This document shows positions 1 through 8,255 of a stretch of 41,390 bases of DNA, one piece after another. Location of the stretch: NCBI GenBank assembly GCA_022452145.1, contig JAKURY010000019.1:1-41390 (forward strand). Reading direction: 5' to 3'. The notes beneath the pieces are model-generated. The model was not told where the DNA came from. It ran no database searches and was given only the letters and a program-made list of their open reading frames with translations. Position 1 is the first letter of the stretch. Every line of letters begins with the position of its first letter. Made by a program: the position numbers and the translations under genes. This stretch comes from Acidimicrobiales bacterium (GTDB taxonomy: Bacteria; Actinomycetota; Acidimicrobiia; Acidimicrobiales; MedAcidi-G1).

Positions 1-121
1 ATTGGGGCTGATCGCCGCCCCAGGCCCGCCGGCCAGCCGCCACGTACTCGTCAGCCCAGCTGTCCCAAACGATTCGGTTCGATGCCACATGGTCGGAGGA
101 CTCAGAACTATCCACCCCCAT
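1..121 (-). CDS. SAM-dependent methyltransferase, N-terminal fragment (runs off the left edge)
   Basis: Reading leftward from the ATG at 121 there are 40 open codons to the window edge. The visible residues include NRIVWDSWADEY and a following AGRRAW, which resemble the N-terminal cap of class I SAM-dependent methyltransferases (pattern NRxxWDxxAxxY). The Rossmann core with the glycine-rich SAM loop would lie outside the window, so the catalytic part cannot be checked. No strong ribosome binding site precedes the ATG, and a few codons of uncertainty remain at the start. The next gene to the right is on the opposite strand, so this gene begins its own transcript in the 195-base gap. Substrate unknown. 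Confidence 0.6.
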   Translation of the reverse strand, partial: MGVDSSESSDHVASNRIVWDSWADEYVAAGRRAWGGDQPQ

Positions 122-316
122 GAGTAGACCACAGGAACCCACCAACGGTTACCGGACGGATACGAGGCGACCGGGGCACGGAGCGGCGGTTCGAACCGGC
201 TCGGAAACGGCGGATCGCAGGAACGAGCCCCACCACCGGGGCTGGTTCGCCCGTTCGGAGGGTCGGAGGCCGGTATGGCAGGATCGGTGGCGACCACTAC
301 GGAGAGGGAAACCCCA

Positions 317-511
317 ATGGCCACCTACGAATGCCCGTCCTGCGGCATGTCGGTCAACGCCACCTGCGGTGCCTGTGGCGCCCCGCTCGTGAACGACACC
401 TTGGCCAAGGACGACGGCTCGACCGTCCAGGTCTCGAGGTGCCCCAACGACCACGGCAAGATCAAGTCTCCGATGTGCTGCGGCGCCGACATGTCGTGCG
501 CCGTCAACTGA
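317..511 (+). CDS. Small zinc-ribbon protein (64 aa)
   Basis: A 64-residue protein starting at ATG 317 behind a good ribosome binding site (GGAGAGGG at 301-308). It carries CPSCG near residue 6, CGACG near residue 17, a further Cys in the middle and CCGADMSC at the C-terminus. The paired CxxC knuckles imply one or two structural zinc sites. Proteins of this size and pattern are usually treated as double zinc ribbons, but I cannot name a partner. An in-frame extension upstream to 275 exists but has no comparable ribosome binding site, so the shorter start is preferred. It stands alone between two leftward methyltransferase genes. It has no signal peptide and is probably cytoplasmic. Function unknown. 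Confidence 0.75.
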   Translation: MATYECPSCGMSVNATCGACGAPLVNDTLAKDDGSTVQVSRCPNDHGKIKSPMCCGADMSCAVN

Positions 512-531
512 CCTGACTCGATCGCCGACCG

Positions 532-1200
532 TCAGAACGTCCGGAAGACGACCACCGGAGAGAGTTGCCCGGCGTGGTCGCCCGTTTCGTAGGTGGCCAC
601 CCGGTGGACCACTGGTTCGGTGATGCGGCCCGCCGTCACGTCGTCTGCGAACCGGTCGGCAAAGCCGAGGTTGGTGAAGTAGTCGGGATTTATCCCGATT
701 GCGAACAGGGCACCCGGTCGGGCGATGCGGTGCAGTTCGTCGAACGCCCCCGGCCCGACGTGTCCGTGGGTGAAGGTTCCGCAGCTGACCACTGCCCCGT
801 AGCCACCGGTCGGCAGGTCCAGGGTGGCGGTCAGGTCCCCCTCGTGCAGGTGGCGGTAGACCGGGTCGCCACCCTCGTCCGACTTGGCTCGGGCCTGATC
901 CAACATCTCGGGAGACAGGTCGAGGCCGTCGACGGTCCACGGCCCGAATGCCCGCAGCACGCCACCCACCAGGCCGGTGCCGCATCCGACGTCCAGAACA
1001 GGGCTGTCAGCGTCGATGGCAGCCCCGGCGAAGGCACCTGCCACACCCAGGTGGTACACGTACCCGTGGTCGGCTATGAAGCCCGACTCGTAGGTGGTGG
1101 CCCAGCGTGCATACAGGTCACGGCTGTCGTCCGGCGTCTCGACCGCATAGGCGGCGGCCAGGTCTAGGCCACCTTTGTCGTCGGGTCCGGTACCGCCCAT
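532..1200 (-). CDS. Class I SAM-dependent methyltransferase
   Basis: A 222-aa protein with a classic methyltransferase core. Motif I is VLDVGCGTGLVGG, followed by an acidic motif II region (VDGLDLSPEMLDQA) and a motif IV-like stretch (YGAVVSCGTFTHGHVG). The N-terminal part (AYAVETPDDSRDLYARWATTYESGF) matches the cap of the Methyltransf_11/25 type. It probably transfers a methyl group from SAM to a small molecule, but the sequence does not identify the substrate. The start is taken at ATG 1200; a GTG five codons upstream (1215) is possible. It lies 40 bases downstream of the small hypothetical gene on the same strand, so the two may be co-transcribed. Confidence 0.85.
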   Translation of the reverse strand: MGGTGPDDKGGLDLAAAYAVETPDDSRDLYARWATTYESGFIADHGYVYHLGVAGAFAGAAIDADSPVLDVGCGTGLVGGVLRAFGPWTVDGLDLSPEMLDQARAKSDEGGDPVYRHLHEGDLTATLDLPTGGYGAVVSCGTFTHGHVGPGAFDELHRIARPGALFAIGINPDYFTNLGFADRFADDVTAGRITEPVVHRVATYETGDHAGQLSPVVVFRTF

Positions 1201-1240
1201 GCCCGACTCTGGCACGCTTCAGGTGCCGGTGGAAGTTCGC

Positions 1241-1465
1241 CTATGCCACCAGGTCCGCGTCGGCGTCCGGGCCGACGGCCAGTGCGACCGGGTCCACGGC
1301 GAGCCGCTGGTTGGCGGCGATCTGACCGGCACCGTCGAGGACGATGCTCAGCACCAGGTCGGTGGAGCCCATCGCGAAGCCGGGGCCGACGAAACGTTTC
1401 ACGGCCCGGTAGACGTCGTCCTGCGGATGACGGAGGTTGTGGATGGAACGTGTGCTGAATCGCAT
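1241..1465 (-). CDS. Small hypothetical protein (74 aa)
   Basis: An open frame of 74 codons from ATG 1465, preceded by a plausible AGGCAGGA. An alternative ATG six codons upstream (1483) has no ribosome binding site. The product starts MRFSTRSIH and ends in a small acidic tail (GPDADADLV). I see no catalytic motif, signal peptide or membrane segment. The first residues are loosely like the start of PLP-dependent cystathionine-type lyases, but nothing else of that family follows, so I give no weight to this. Codon use matches its neighbours (G/C at third positions), and it leads into the methyltransferase gene. It could be a real conserved small protein or a chance frame. Confidence 0.45.
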   Translation of the reverse strand: MRFSTRSIHNLRHPQDDVYRAVKRFVGPGFAMGSTDLVLSIVLDGAGQIAANQRLAVDPVALAVGPDADADLVA

Positions 1466-1628
1466 CGGGAATCCTGCCTTCATGGCACTGGTAGGTGGTT
1501 CCGGGGACTCCCGGGCCTGCTGGTTTACGTGTCTGACCTGCAGCTACGGGCATCCCTGAGGGAGCTGTCGGTCGCTGTGGCCGTGGCACCATTCTGGAGC
1601 CGGTGCAGGCGAAAGCACGGCGACTGTT

Positions 1629-1640
1629 GTCACACGTGAC
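1629..1640. promoter_or_regulatory. Short dyad in the 181-base leader upstream of the small gene
   Basis: GTCACACGTGAC has 5-bp arms (GTCAC/GTGAC) around two bases. It lies between the sulfatase stop and the small leftward gene, where that gene's promoter should be. The same 181 bases contain more leftward-strand self-complementarity, for example GACAGCT pairing with AGCT...GTC near 1530-1575 and CCGGG/CCCGG at 1501-1514. It may be an operator or part of a structured leader. I recognise no riboswitch family. Confidence 0.25.
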
Positions 1641-1665
1641 GCCTGTCGCAGGGCCGCCCCCGGGG

Positions 1666-3156
1666 CTACGCGTCCAGCACCACCATCCCGCCGGGAGCCG
1701 CCAGGTGGTCTGCAAGCACCTGGTCGTCGGTGGCCATCCGCCAGTCCATGAGGGACGCCGCGTACCCGGCCATCGAGGGGTGGCCAGCCAGCGGCCGACG
1801 CTCCTCAGGGTCGTCCTCGAGGTCGTAGAACAACGCCGGCCACCCGGCGAAGTGCACGTACTTTCCCGCGCGGTCCCGGTGCACCGCCAGGTTGCAGAGG
1901 TGACCCGGTAGGTCCACGGCCCCGGCAAACAGGCGGAAGTCGAACTCCCAGTGCACCGCCGACCGCCAGTCGGCAGGATCGGCCCCTTCCAGCCAGGGCC
2001 GGAGCGACCGCCCCTGGCACTGGCGTGGCACGTCGACGCCTGCCAGGTCCAGGAGCGTCGGCATGACGTCCACGTTCTCGGTGAACGCCTCGACCACCCG
2101 ACCGGCGCCACCGGCTTCCGCGGACCCGCCCGTCACGGGCGGGTAGCGGACGATGAGCGGAATGTGGAACGCCTGGTCGAAGAAGCCCAGCTTGGACATG
2201 AGGCCGTGGTCGCCGAGCATCTCCCCGTGGTCCGAGGTGACGACGACGATGGTGTCGTCAGCAGCACCCGTCCATTCCAGGGCTGCGAGCAGCCGACCGA
2301 CCTGGTCGTCCACCTCGGACATCATCCCGTAGTAGGTGGCACGCAGCTGGCGTAGGTCCAGCGGCTCCGACGGCGGACGGGTGTGTCGCCAGGACCGGGC
2401 GGCGGCCAGGAACGGATGCCCGTCGCCCGACTCGTCGGCTAGCGGCTCCGGAACCGATGCCGGATCCACCAGGTCGTTGTACGGCTCGGGCACCACGAAC
2501 GGAGGATGCGGTCGGTAGATCGAGGCGTGTACGAACCAGGGCCGACCGTCGGCAATCAGGCCCTCCAACTCGTCGACCACCTCGCCCACCAGGAATGCCG
2601 TCTCGGTCTCGTCGGCGGCGAAGGGTGGGGGTGCCCAGGTGGCGCCGCGTCCCGGTGGAACGGCCACATCGGTCCTAGGACGCAGGAAGCGGTCACGGTC
2701 CGAGACATCGTGACCCCGGTCCTCCAGCCACCGGTACCAGGCCTCCCGGTCCTCTGGGAGGTCCAGCGCCACCCGGAATCCGGGAAGGGGTCCCTCGTAG
2801 TCCTCGAGGCGCGGATCGTCGTCGGGCACGGTGCGCGGGTCCACCGTGGTATCCGTATAGCCGAACAGCACCGGGTCGTACCCGGCTGCACGGGCCTCCA
2901 GGGCCACGTTGGTGAAGCGTGCGTCCAGCGGCGTGCCGTTCTGGACCGACCGGTGGACGTGCTGGTAGGTACCGGTCAGCAGGCTGGCCCGGCTGGGGCC
3001 ACAGGGGGCGGTCTGGGCGTAGTGCGAGGTGAACCGGACGCCCTCGGAGGCGAGGCGGTCCAGGTTCGGAGTCTCCACCACCGGATGCCCGGCAGAGCCG
3101 AGACAGTCGCCGCGCCACTGGTCGAGGGTGATGAACAGGATGTTCGGACGACGCAT
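1666..3156 (-). CDS. Type I sulfatase (formylglycine-dependent)
   Basis: A 496-aa sulfatase family hydrolase that cleaves sulfate (or phosphonate) esters. The N-terminus RPNILFITLDQWRGD supplies the metal-binding Asp12. CGPSRASLLTG at about residues 52-62 fits the C-x-P-S-R signature in which Cys52 would be converted to formylglycine by a maturase encoded elsewhere. VVVTSDHGEMLGDHG is the second metal motif. The start is ATG 3156, preceded by GGGAGGGG. The open frame continues upstream, but only as the antisense of the neighbouring transporter gene. No signal peptide is visible, so it is probably cytoplasmic, unlike many polysaccharide sulfatases. It is divergent from an EamA transporter 66 bases away. 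Substrate not predictable. Confidence 0.93.
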   Translation of the reverse strand: MRRPNILFITLDQWRGDCLGSAGHPVVETPNLDRLASEGVRFTSHYAQTAPCGPSRASLLTGTYQHVHRSVQNGTPLDARFTNVALEARAAGYDPVLFGYTDTTVDPRTVPDDDPRLEDYEGPLPGFRVALDLPEDREAWYRWLEDRGHDVSDRDRFLRPRTDVAVPPGRGATWAPPPFAADETETAFLVGEVVDELEGLIADGRPWFVHASIYRPHPPFVVPEPYNDLVDPASVPEPLADESGDGHPFLAAARSWRHTRPPSEPLDLRQLRATYYGMMSEVDDQVGRLLAALEWTGAADDTIVVVTSDHGEMLGDHGLMSKLGFFDQAFHIPLIVRYPPVTGGSAEAGGAGRVVEAFTENVDVMPTLLDLAGVDVPRQCQGRSLRPWLEGADPADWRSAVHWEFDFRLFAGAVDLPGHLCNLAVHRDRAGKYVHFAGWPALFYDLEDDPEERRPLAGHPSMAGYAASLMDWRMATDDQVLADHLAAPGGMVVLDA

Positions 3157-3222
3157 GCCTACCCCTCCCGGGCCCGGGCTCCGTCCGGTCATCCTGCCAG
3201 CCCCCGCAACTAGTGTCCGACG

Positions 3223-4140
3223 ATGGTCACCTTCCTCCTGGACAAGATCCCGCGCTCGGGACGCCGACTGGGACTGCTCCTGGCTTTCAGCGGGATGTTC
3301 CTGGTCTCCACCGACTCGCTGCTGATCCGGGTAGCCGAACGCGACTCGGAGGTGGACGGGTGGACCATCGCCTTCATGGTCGGCCTGTTCTCCACGCCGG
3401 TGGCCTGGTCGATCGCCATCCGGTCCCTGGGCCGGGCCACCGTCCCTACGGTCGTCCGCTGGAAGCGGACGCTGCTCCTGACCGGCATCCTGGGTGCGGT
3501 CGGTACCACGTCCTTCCTGACGGCGGTGACCCTGACCGCGGCCTCCAACGTCGTGGCCATCATCGCAGCCGCCCCCATCTTCTCGGCCGTCCTGGCGCGC
3601 ATGGCCCTCCGTGAACGCACGTCGGGCCGGACCTGGCGGGCCATCGGCGCCACGGTCGTCGGCGTCACCGTCATCGTCGGCGGCTCCATGGCCGCAGGTG
3701 GCGGCAACGGGGACCTGCTCGCCCTCGTGGCCATCATCGTCTTCTCCGTCAACCTCGTGATCTGGCGTCGTCACCCCGACCTTCCCCGCACCCTGGTGGT
3801 GGCGGCCACCGCTACAGCCACCGCCCTGGCGACGGCCATCCCCGCCGACACCTCGTTGCTGGATCGACGGGCCCTGGTGGCCACACTGCTCATGGGGGGA
3901 TTCTTCGGGCCCACCGCCAGGCTCTGCATGTCGACGGCCACCCGCCATGCAACGGCGGCCGAGGTCAGCCTGTTCACCCCGGTCGAGACGATCGCCGCCT
4001 CCCTCTGGGTGTGGATGTGGTTCGACGAGGTGCCCCCGACCCCGACCTTCATCGGTGGGACCATCGTGGTGGTCGCCGTGTTCTACGGTCTGACCGGACC
4101 GGCCGCCGAGGTCCAGGCGGGCCCACCGAGGTCATCGTGA
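3223..4140 (+). CDS. EamA/DMT-superfamily membrane transporter
   Basis: A 305-aa integral membrane protein with about ten hydrophobic segments in two five-helix halves, as in the drug/metabolite transporter (EamA) superfamily. The first half runs from LGLLLAFSGMFLVSTDSLL through NVVAIIAAAPIFSAVLARM. The second ends with FTPVETIAASLWVWMWFDEVP and GTIVVVAVFYGL. Members usually export or import small metabolites across the inner membrane. The substrate cannot be inferred. Translation starts at ATG 3223. The TGA at 4138-4140 overlaps the GTG start of the YbaK-like gene (GTGA), so the two are translationally coupled. Confidence 0.9.
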   Translation: MVTFLLDKIPRSGRRLGLLLAFSGMFLVSTDSLLIRVAERDSEVDGWTIAFMVGLFSTPVAWSIAIRSLGRATVPTVVRWKRTLLLTGILGAVGTTSFLTAVTLTAASNVVAIIAAAPIFSAVLARMALRERTSGRTWRAIGATVVGVTVIVGGSMAAGGGNGDLLALVAIIVFSVNLVIWRRHPDLPRTLVVAATATATALATAIPADTSLLDRRALVATLLMGGFFGPTARLCMSTATRHATAAEVSLFTPVETIAASLWVWMWFDEVPPTPTFIGGTIVVVAVFYGLTGPAAEVQAGPPRSS

Positions 4141-4655
4141 TCTCCCCGACCGGCGGGTTCGACCCGGTGCTCGCCCATCTGGCCGACCTGGGCGTGGACC
4201 ATGAGGTCATGCCGTGCGATCCCGACCTGGCGGACACCGCCGACTTCTGCGCCGCCTACGGCATCGATCCCGAGGATTCGGCGAACGCCATCCTCGTAGC
4301 CGGGAAGCCGAGGCCCGACGAGGACCGGCCGCTGGCCCTCTGCCTGGTGCTCGCCACACACCGCCTCGACGTCAACGGCGCCGTGCGGAAACGGCTCGGA
4401 ACCCGAAAGGCCTCGTTCGCCGGAGCCGAGGAGACCGCACGGATCACCGGCATGGCGATAGGTGGGGTCACGCCTTTCGGCCTACCGTCCCAACTCCCGA
4501 TCTGGATCGACGCCGCCGTCATGGAGCGGGGCCGGGTCGTGGTGGGTGGTGGAAGCCGCGATCGGAAGCTCCTGCTGCCACCCGCCGGGCTCCTGAAGCT
4601 CCCCACAGCCGAGGCCGTCGACGGCCTGGCCCGACCGGCACCAGACGACGCCTGA
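4137..4655 (+). CDS. YbaK/EbsC-type aminoacyl-tRNA deacylase domain protein
   Basis: A 172-aa single-domain protein of the YbaK/ProX editing family, which hydrolyses mischarged aminoacyl-tRNA in trans. Supporting features are the N-terminal VDHEVMPCDPDLADTADFCAAYGID segment, the central strand LALCLVLATHRLDVNGAVRKRLG, and the typical C-terminal GGVTPFGLP followed by PIWIDAAVM and VVVGGGSRDRKLLLPP. The last elements form the substrate pocket in the family. The start is the GTG at 4137, inside the stop of the transporter gene; a longer frame upstream only overlaps that gene. The choice of amino acid (Cys-tRNA(Pro), Ala-tRNA or other) cannot be read from sequence alone. Confidence 0.85.
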   Translation: MISPTGGFDPVLAHLADLGVDHEVMPCDPDLADTADFCAAYGIDPEDSANAILVAGKPRPDEDRPLALCLVLATHRLDVNGAVRKRLGTRKASFAGAEETARITGMAIGGVTPFGLPSQLPIWIDAAVMERGRVVVGGGSRDRKLLLPPAGLLKLPTAEAVDGLARPAPDDA

Positions 4656-4714
4656 TACCCGCCCACCCGGCTTCCGCCGACTCCTGAGTCCCAGCCCGAC
4701 CAGCAGGACCGCAT

Positions 4715-5020
4715 TCAGGCGCTGCTGTGACCCGCCAGATGCTCGTCCAGGGCGTCACGTGCGCTACCGGAAGGGGCCTCGTCGACCAGGCATCGGACCG
4801 TGTCGCGGCGTCCCAGGGCAGCCAGGAGGTCGGCGGCCATGGTGTCGACCAGGCAAAGCATGTCGAGACGGGTGCCGAGGGTGAGCGGGTCGGCGATCAG
4901 GCCATCGAGGGCCGGACCACATGCGAGCTCGGCCCGCACCAACTTGATCGCTGCCGCCTCCAACTCGTCGAGGGCGTCCAGGGCTCGCAGGACCTGGGTT
5001 GCTTCGCTGTCGGTGAGCAC
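4715..5020 (-). CDS. Hypothetical protein, helical, acidic (101 aa)
   Basis: I do not recognise this protein. From the GTG at 5020 it encodes about 101 residues rich in Ala, Leu and Asp (VLTDSEATQVLRALDALDELEAAAIKLVRAELACG...), predicted to be mostly helical, with no membrane segment or motif. The composition resembles small cytoplasmic helical-bundle proteins. An ATG at 5104 would give a longer product but would overlap the start of the divergent MazG-like gene, and its extra residues look non-coding, so the shorter start is preferred. There is no clear ribosome binding site. Confidence 0.5.
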   Translation of the reverse strand: MLTDSEATQVLRALDALDELEAAAIKLVRAELACGPALDGLIADPLTLGTRLDMLCLVDTMAADLLAALGRRDTVRCLVDEAPSGSARDALDEHLAGHSSA

Positions 5021-5102
5021 GACCCGAGTGTGGACCGAACACACGCGCGACGCGTGGATCCCCCGACATGGTCGCTCGCCGCCGGCCGCTACCGTCCGCT
5101 GC

Positions 5103-5354
5103 ATGGAACTCACCGACGTCCAGCAGCTCATGGAGCAGCTCTACGGAACCGCCGATCGCGAGCGCGGGGTCCCGGCCACCGTGGCCTGGCTGTGCGAGGA
5201 ACTCGGCGAGCTGGCCCAGGCCGCCCGCAAGGGCACCCCGGGCGAACAACTCCACGAGTTGGGCGACGTCCTGGCGTGGCTGGCCAGCCTGGCCAACCAA
5301 CTGGACCTCTCGCTCGACGAGGCGATGGCGCGCTACGTGACCGATCCGCCCTAG
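5103..5354 (+). CDS. MazG-like nucleotide pyrophosphohydrolase (83 aa)
   Basis: An 83-residue all-alpha protein with the metal-binding pattern of the MazG/all-alpha NTP pyrophosphatase family: WLCEELGELAQAARKG supplies the EExxE helix and HELGDVLAWLASLANQL the ExxD helix. Family members hydrolyse (d)NTPs to monophosphates, cleaning up non-canonical or damaged nucleotides. The length matches the short single-domain MazG-like proteins of archaea and actinobacteria. Translation starts at ATG 5103. The gene is divergent from the small helical hypothetical gene, and its stop lies 27 bases from the stop of asd, with which it converges. Confidence 0.88.
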   Translation: MELTDVQQLMEQLYGTADRERGVPATVAWLCEELGELAQAARKGTPGEQLHELGDVLAWLASLANQLDLSLDEAMARYVTDPP

Positions 5355-5381
5355 CGGCCGGCGGAGTGCGGGTGGCGGGCG

Positions 5382-6410
<1,029 letters not shown>

Positions 6411-6475
6411 CTACAGGCTATCGACGCACCATCCGGCGCTCGCCATGGAAACAGACGGGACTGTCACCCAGCGCC

Positions 6476-7192
6476 TCAATCCTCGCGGACGTCGGCGAAC
6501 AGGTCGGCCAGCGACTCCATCAACGGATAGCCGTGGCCGCACGAAGTGGCCACGAACGCCGAGAGGCGCCGGGCCGAGAGGTCCAACTCGGCACCGTCCA
6601 CCTCCGCCGAGTCGAAGACGTAGGTGAAGACGAGGGCCTGGAGACGGGGCATGGTCACCGTCTCCGGGTCCAGCCTGTCCAGTTGGACGCCTAGGTCCGC
6701 GTAGACCCCGGTGAGCAGGCGCAGATCGGACGACATCGCCGGGGGTACACGGTTGCTGGTCCACGCCAGCAGGTTCCGCGTGGCCAACAGCAGGCCGTGG
6801 TGGCTGCGGGCGTCGAGCACCCCGTCGGCGGCCACGACGGACTCGACCTCCAGGACGATCTCGCCGGAGATGACCGCCAGGTCGTAACAGAAGCCCGGTG
6901 CTGCAGCCGGGATCGGGCCACCAGCCAGGGTGGTGGTCGATACCGGCACGGGTGCCACCGTCGTCGATACCGGCACGGGTGCCACCGTCGTCGATACCGG
7001 TACGGGAGCGACGGTCGTGGGCGCCGGCTCGGCTACCGCCCCAATGGTGGAACTCGGTGCGACATCGGCCGGCCCGACGGTGGTCGGGGTGGGAACCGTG
7101 AGCGCGGCCCCACCACATGCCACCGTCGTCGCCAGGACTGCCACCACTGCGGCCCGGCGGGCCACGACGGGGAACCGTCGTGTCAACCCCAT
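6476..7192 (-). CDS. Putative lipoprotein with Thr/Val/Pro repeat linker
   Basis: A 238-aa secreted protein with an Arg-rich N-terminus, a hydrophobic h-region and a Cys near residue 26 (VLATTVACGG) as a possible lipidation site, although the -3 position is Thr rather than Leu. A low-complexity linker with three TTVAPVPVS units follows. After it comes a helical domain of about 140 residues with two Cys (FCYDL and TSCGHG) that could pair. This domain resembles the C-terminal part of the upstream lipoprotein in size and layout (acidic helices, a late Cys), suggesting related partners. Its ATG shares one base with the upstream stop (TGATG), so translation is coupled. Function unknown. Confidence 0.8.
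   Translation of the reverse strand: MGLTRRFPVVARRAAVVAVLATTVACGGAALTVPTPTTVGPADVAPSSTIGAVAEPAPTTVAPVPVSTTVAPVPVSTTVAPVPVSTTTLAGGPIPAAAPGFCYDLAVISGEIVLEVESVVAADGVLDARSHHGLLLATRNLLAWTSNRVPPAMSSDLRLLTGVYADLGVQLDRLDPETVTMPRLQALVFTYVFDSAEVDGAELDLSARRLSAFVATSCGHGYPLMESLADLFADVRED
6936..7016 (-). repeat. Three tandem 27-bp repeats in a lipoprotein linker
   Basis: Copies begin at 6936, 6963 and 6990. The first two are almost identical and the third has a few substitutions. Each encodes one TTVAPVPVS unit on the leftward strand. The 27-base unit keeps the frame, so copy number can vary without disrupting the gene. Confidence 0.9.
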
Positions 7193-8247
7193 CAGGCGGT
7201 GGCTCCGACCCCGACGAGCAGCTCGAACAAGATCGAGGAGGACTCACCGCACGTCTCCACCACGTGGGTCCGCAGCCGCCTGGTGGCGGTGTCCAGGTCG
7301 TCCTCCGACGCATCGAGCTCAGCCGATATGCGGGCCATCACACCGAGGAAGGCAAGCATGGCCTCCTCATCATCGGCATCGTCCAGGTCGAGTCGGGCGA
7401 ACCCCTCGACCATCAGGTCCCCGACGCGGGCAGTGGTGTCGTGCACCAGGGCGGCGTCAGCCTGTAAGCCGACAGGGACCTCATCGACTAGCCAGGCGAA
7501 GATCTCGTTGGTGACCGCGAATACCCGGGCCAGGACCAGCGGGTCCGGTCCCCTGTCAACGTCGTCGGCCTCCAGCAGCACGGCCATCATGTCTCCGAGC
7601 CTCTGGGCCAGGCCGGCACAGACCGCCGGGGTGTCTGCGTCCGCCGCCCCGAACGCCGCCAGCGTGCTGCACCGCATCGTGTTGGCCATGATCGGCGTCC
7701 CGGCCAGCAGGTCGGAGGCCTCCTCGTCTCTGAGGGCCACGAAGCCCTCGGCGAACCGTGCCTCCAGATAGGGGGCCAGGTCAACGGGATCCACGCCCTC
7801 GAGCAGGCACGCGGCGTCGATGGGAGGGGATTCCGGATCCGCCTCGATGGCGTCCTGCAGCCCGAGGGTGACCACCTCTATGACCAGGTCACAGGCGCTC
7901 AGCGCCTGCACCGCCAGCGCGGACTGGCCCGGTCGTGGGCCGTTCCGGGTCAGGGCGATGACCTCTGCCGGTTCCAGCTCCTCGAGCAGGCGGTCGGCCA
8001 CGCAGGCCAGGTCGTGGTCGGTCAGGCCGCCGAGTATGGGGGCGCCATCGGCCGCCCCGGCCACGAAGCCGGACCGGGCGGCGGCCGGCGTCACCGTGGT
8101 CGTGGCCACCTCCAGGACCGTGGTCGTCGGTACCACCGTCGCCCGCTCCGTCCCGTCGGCGGTCGACCCGCAGGCACTCAGGAGCAGGACTATCGAGAGG
8201 ACCGCCAAGGTGGCGGGGCCGGCCCACGCCGGTCCGGAGAACCGCAC
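7192..8247 (-). CDS. Putative lipoprotein, helical, function unknown
   Basis: A 351-aa exported protein. From the GTG at 8247 it has a short positive start, a hydrophobic stretch and a good lipobox (LLLSACGS, Cys about residue 27), then a Thr/Val linker. Two or three similar alpha-helical segments follow, each with spaced Cys residues (HDLACVADRL, LSACDLVIEV, DAACLLEGV, TMRCSTL, PAVCAGL, VETCGES). The repeated D/L-rich helices with single Cys suggest a disulphide-stabilised extracytoplasmic domain of unknown family. The start lies 8 bases after the aspartate kinase stop, and the stop overlaps the next lipoprotein start, so the gene is embedded in the ask-asd operon. Confidence 0.82.
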   Translation of the reverse strand: MRFSGPAWAGPATLAVLSIVLLLSACGSTADGTERATVVPTTTVLEVATTTVTPAAARSGFVAGAADGAPILGGLTDHDLACVADRLLEELEPAEVIALTRNGPRPGQSALAVQALSACDLVIEVVTLGLQDAIEADPESPPIDAACLLEGVDPVDLAPYLEARFAEGFVALRDEEASDLLAGTPIMANTMRCSTLAAFGAADADTPAVCAGLAQRLGDMMAVLLEADDVDRGPDPLVLARVFAVTNEIFAWLVDEVPVGLQADAALVHDTTARVGDLMVEGFARLDLDDADDEEAMLAFLGVMARISAELDASEDDLDTATRRLRTHVVETCGESSSILFELLVGVGATA

Positions 8248-8255
8248 CGTACGGG

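Noticed and set aside
1484-1665. SAM riboswitch upstream of the small gene and methyltransferase
   Set aside because: I could not match the core motifs of any SAM riboswitch class. The stems are short and not diagnostic.
1666-3948. A 760-aa version of the sulfatase starting at 3948
   Set aside because: The first 264 residues are antisense of the EamA transporter gene and are Gly/Arg/Asp-rich noise. ATG 3156 has a ribosome binding site and begins with the sulfatase N-terminal motif.
6936-7016. CRISPR array
   Set aside because: The 27-bp units are contiguous, without spacers, and in frame inside a coding sequence. The same holds for the 33-bp repeats at 19901-19988.
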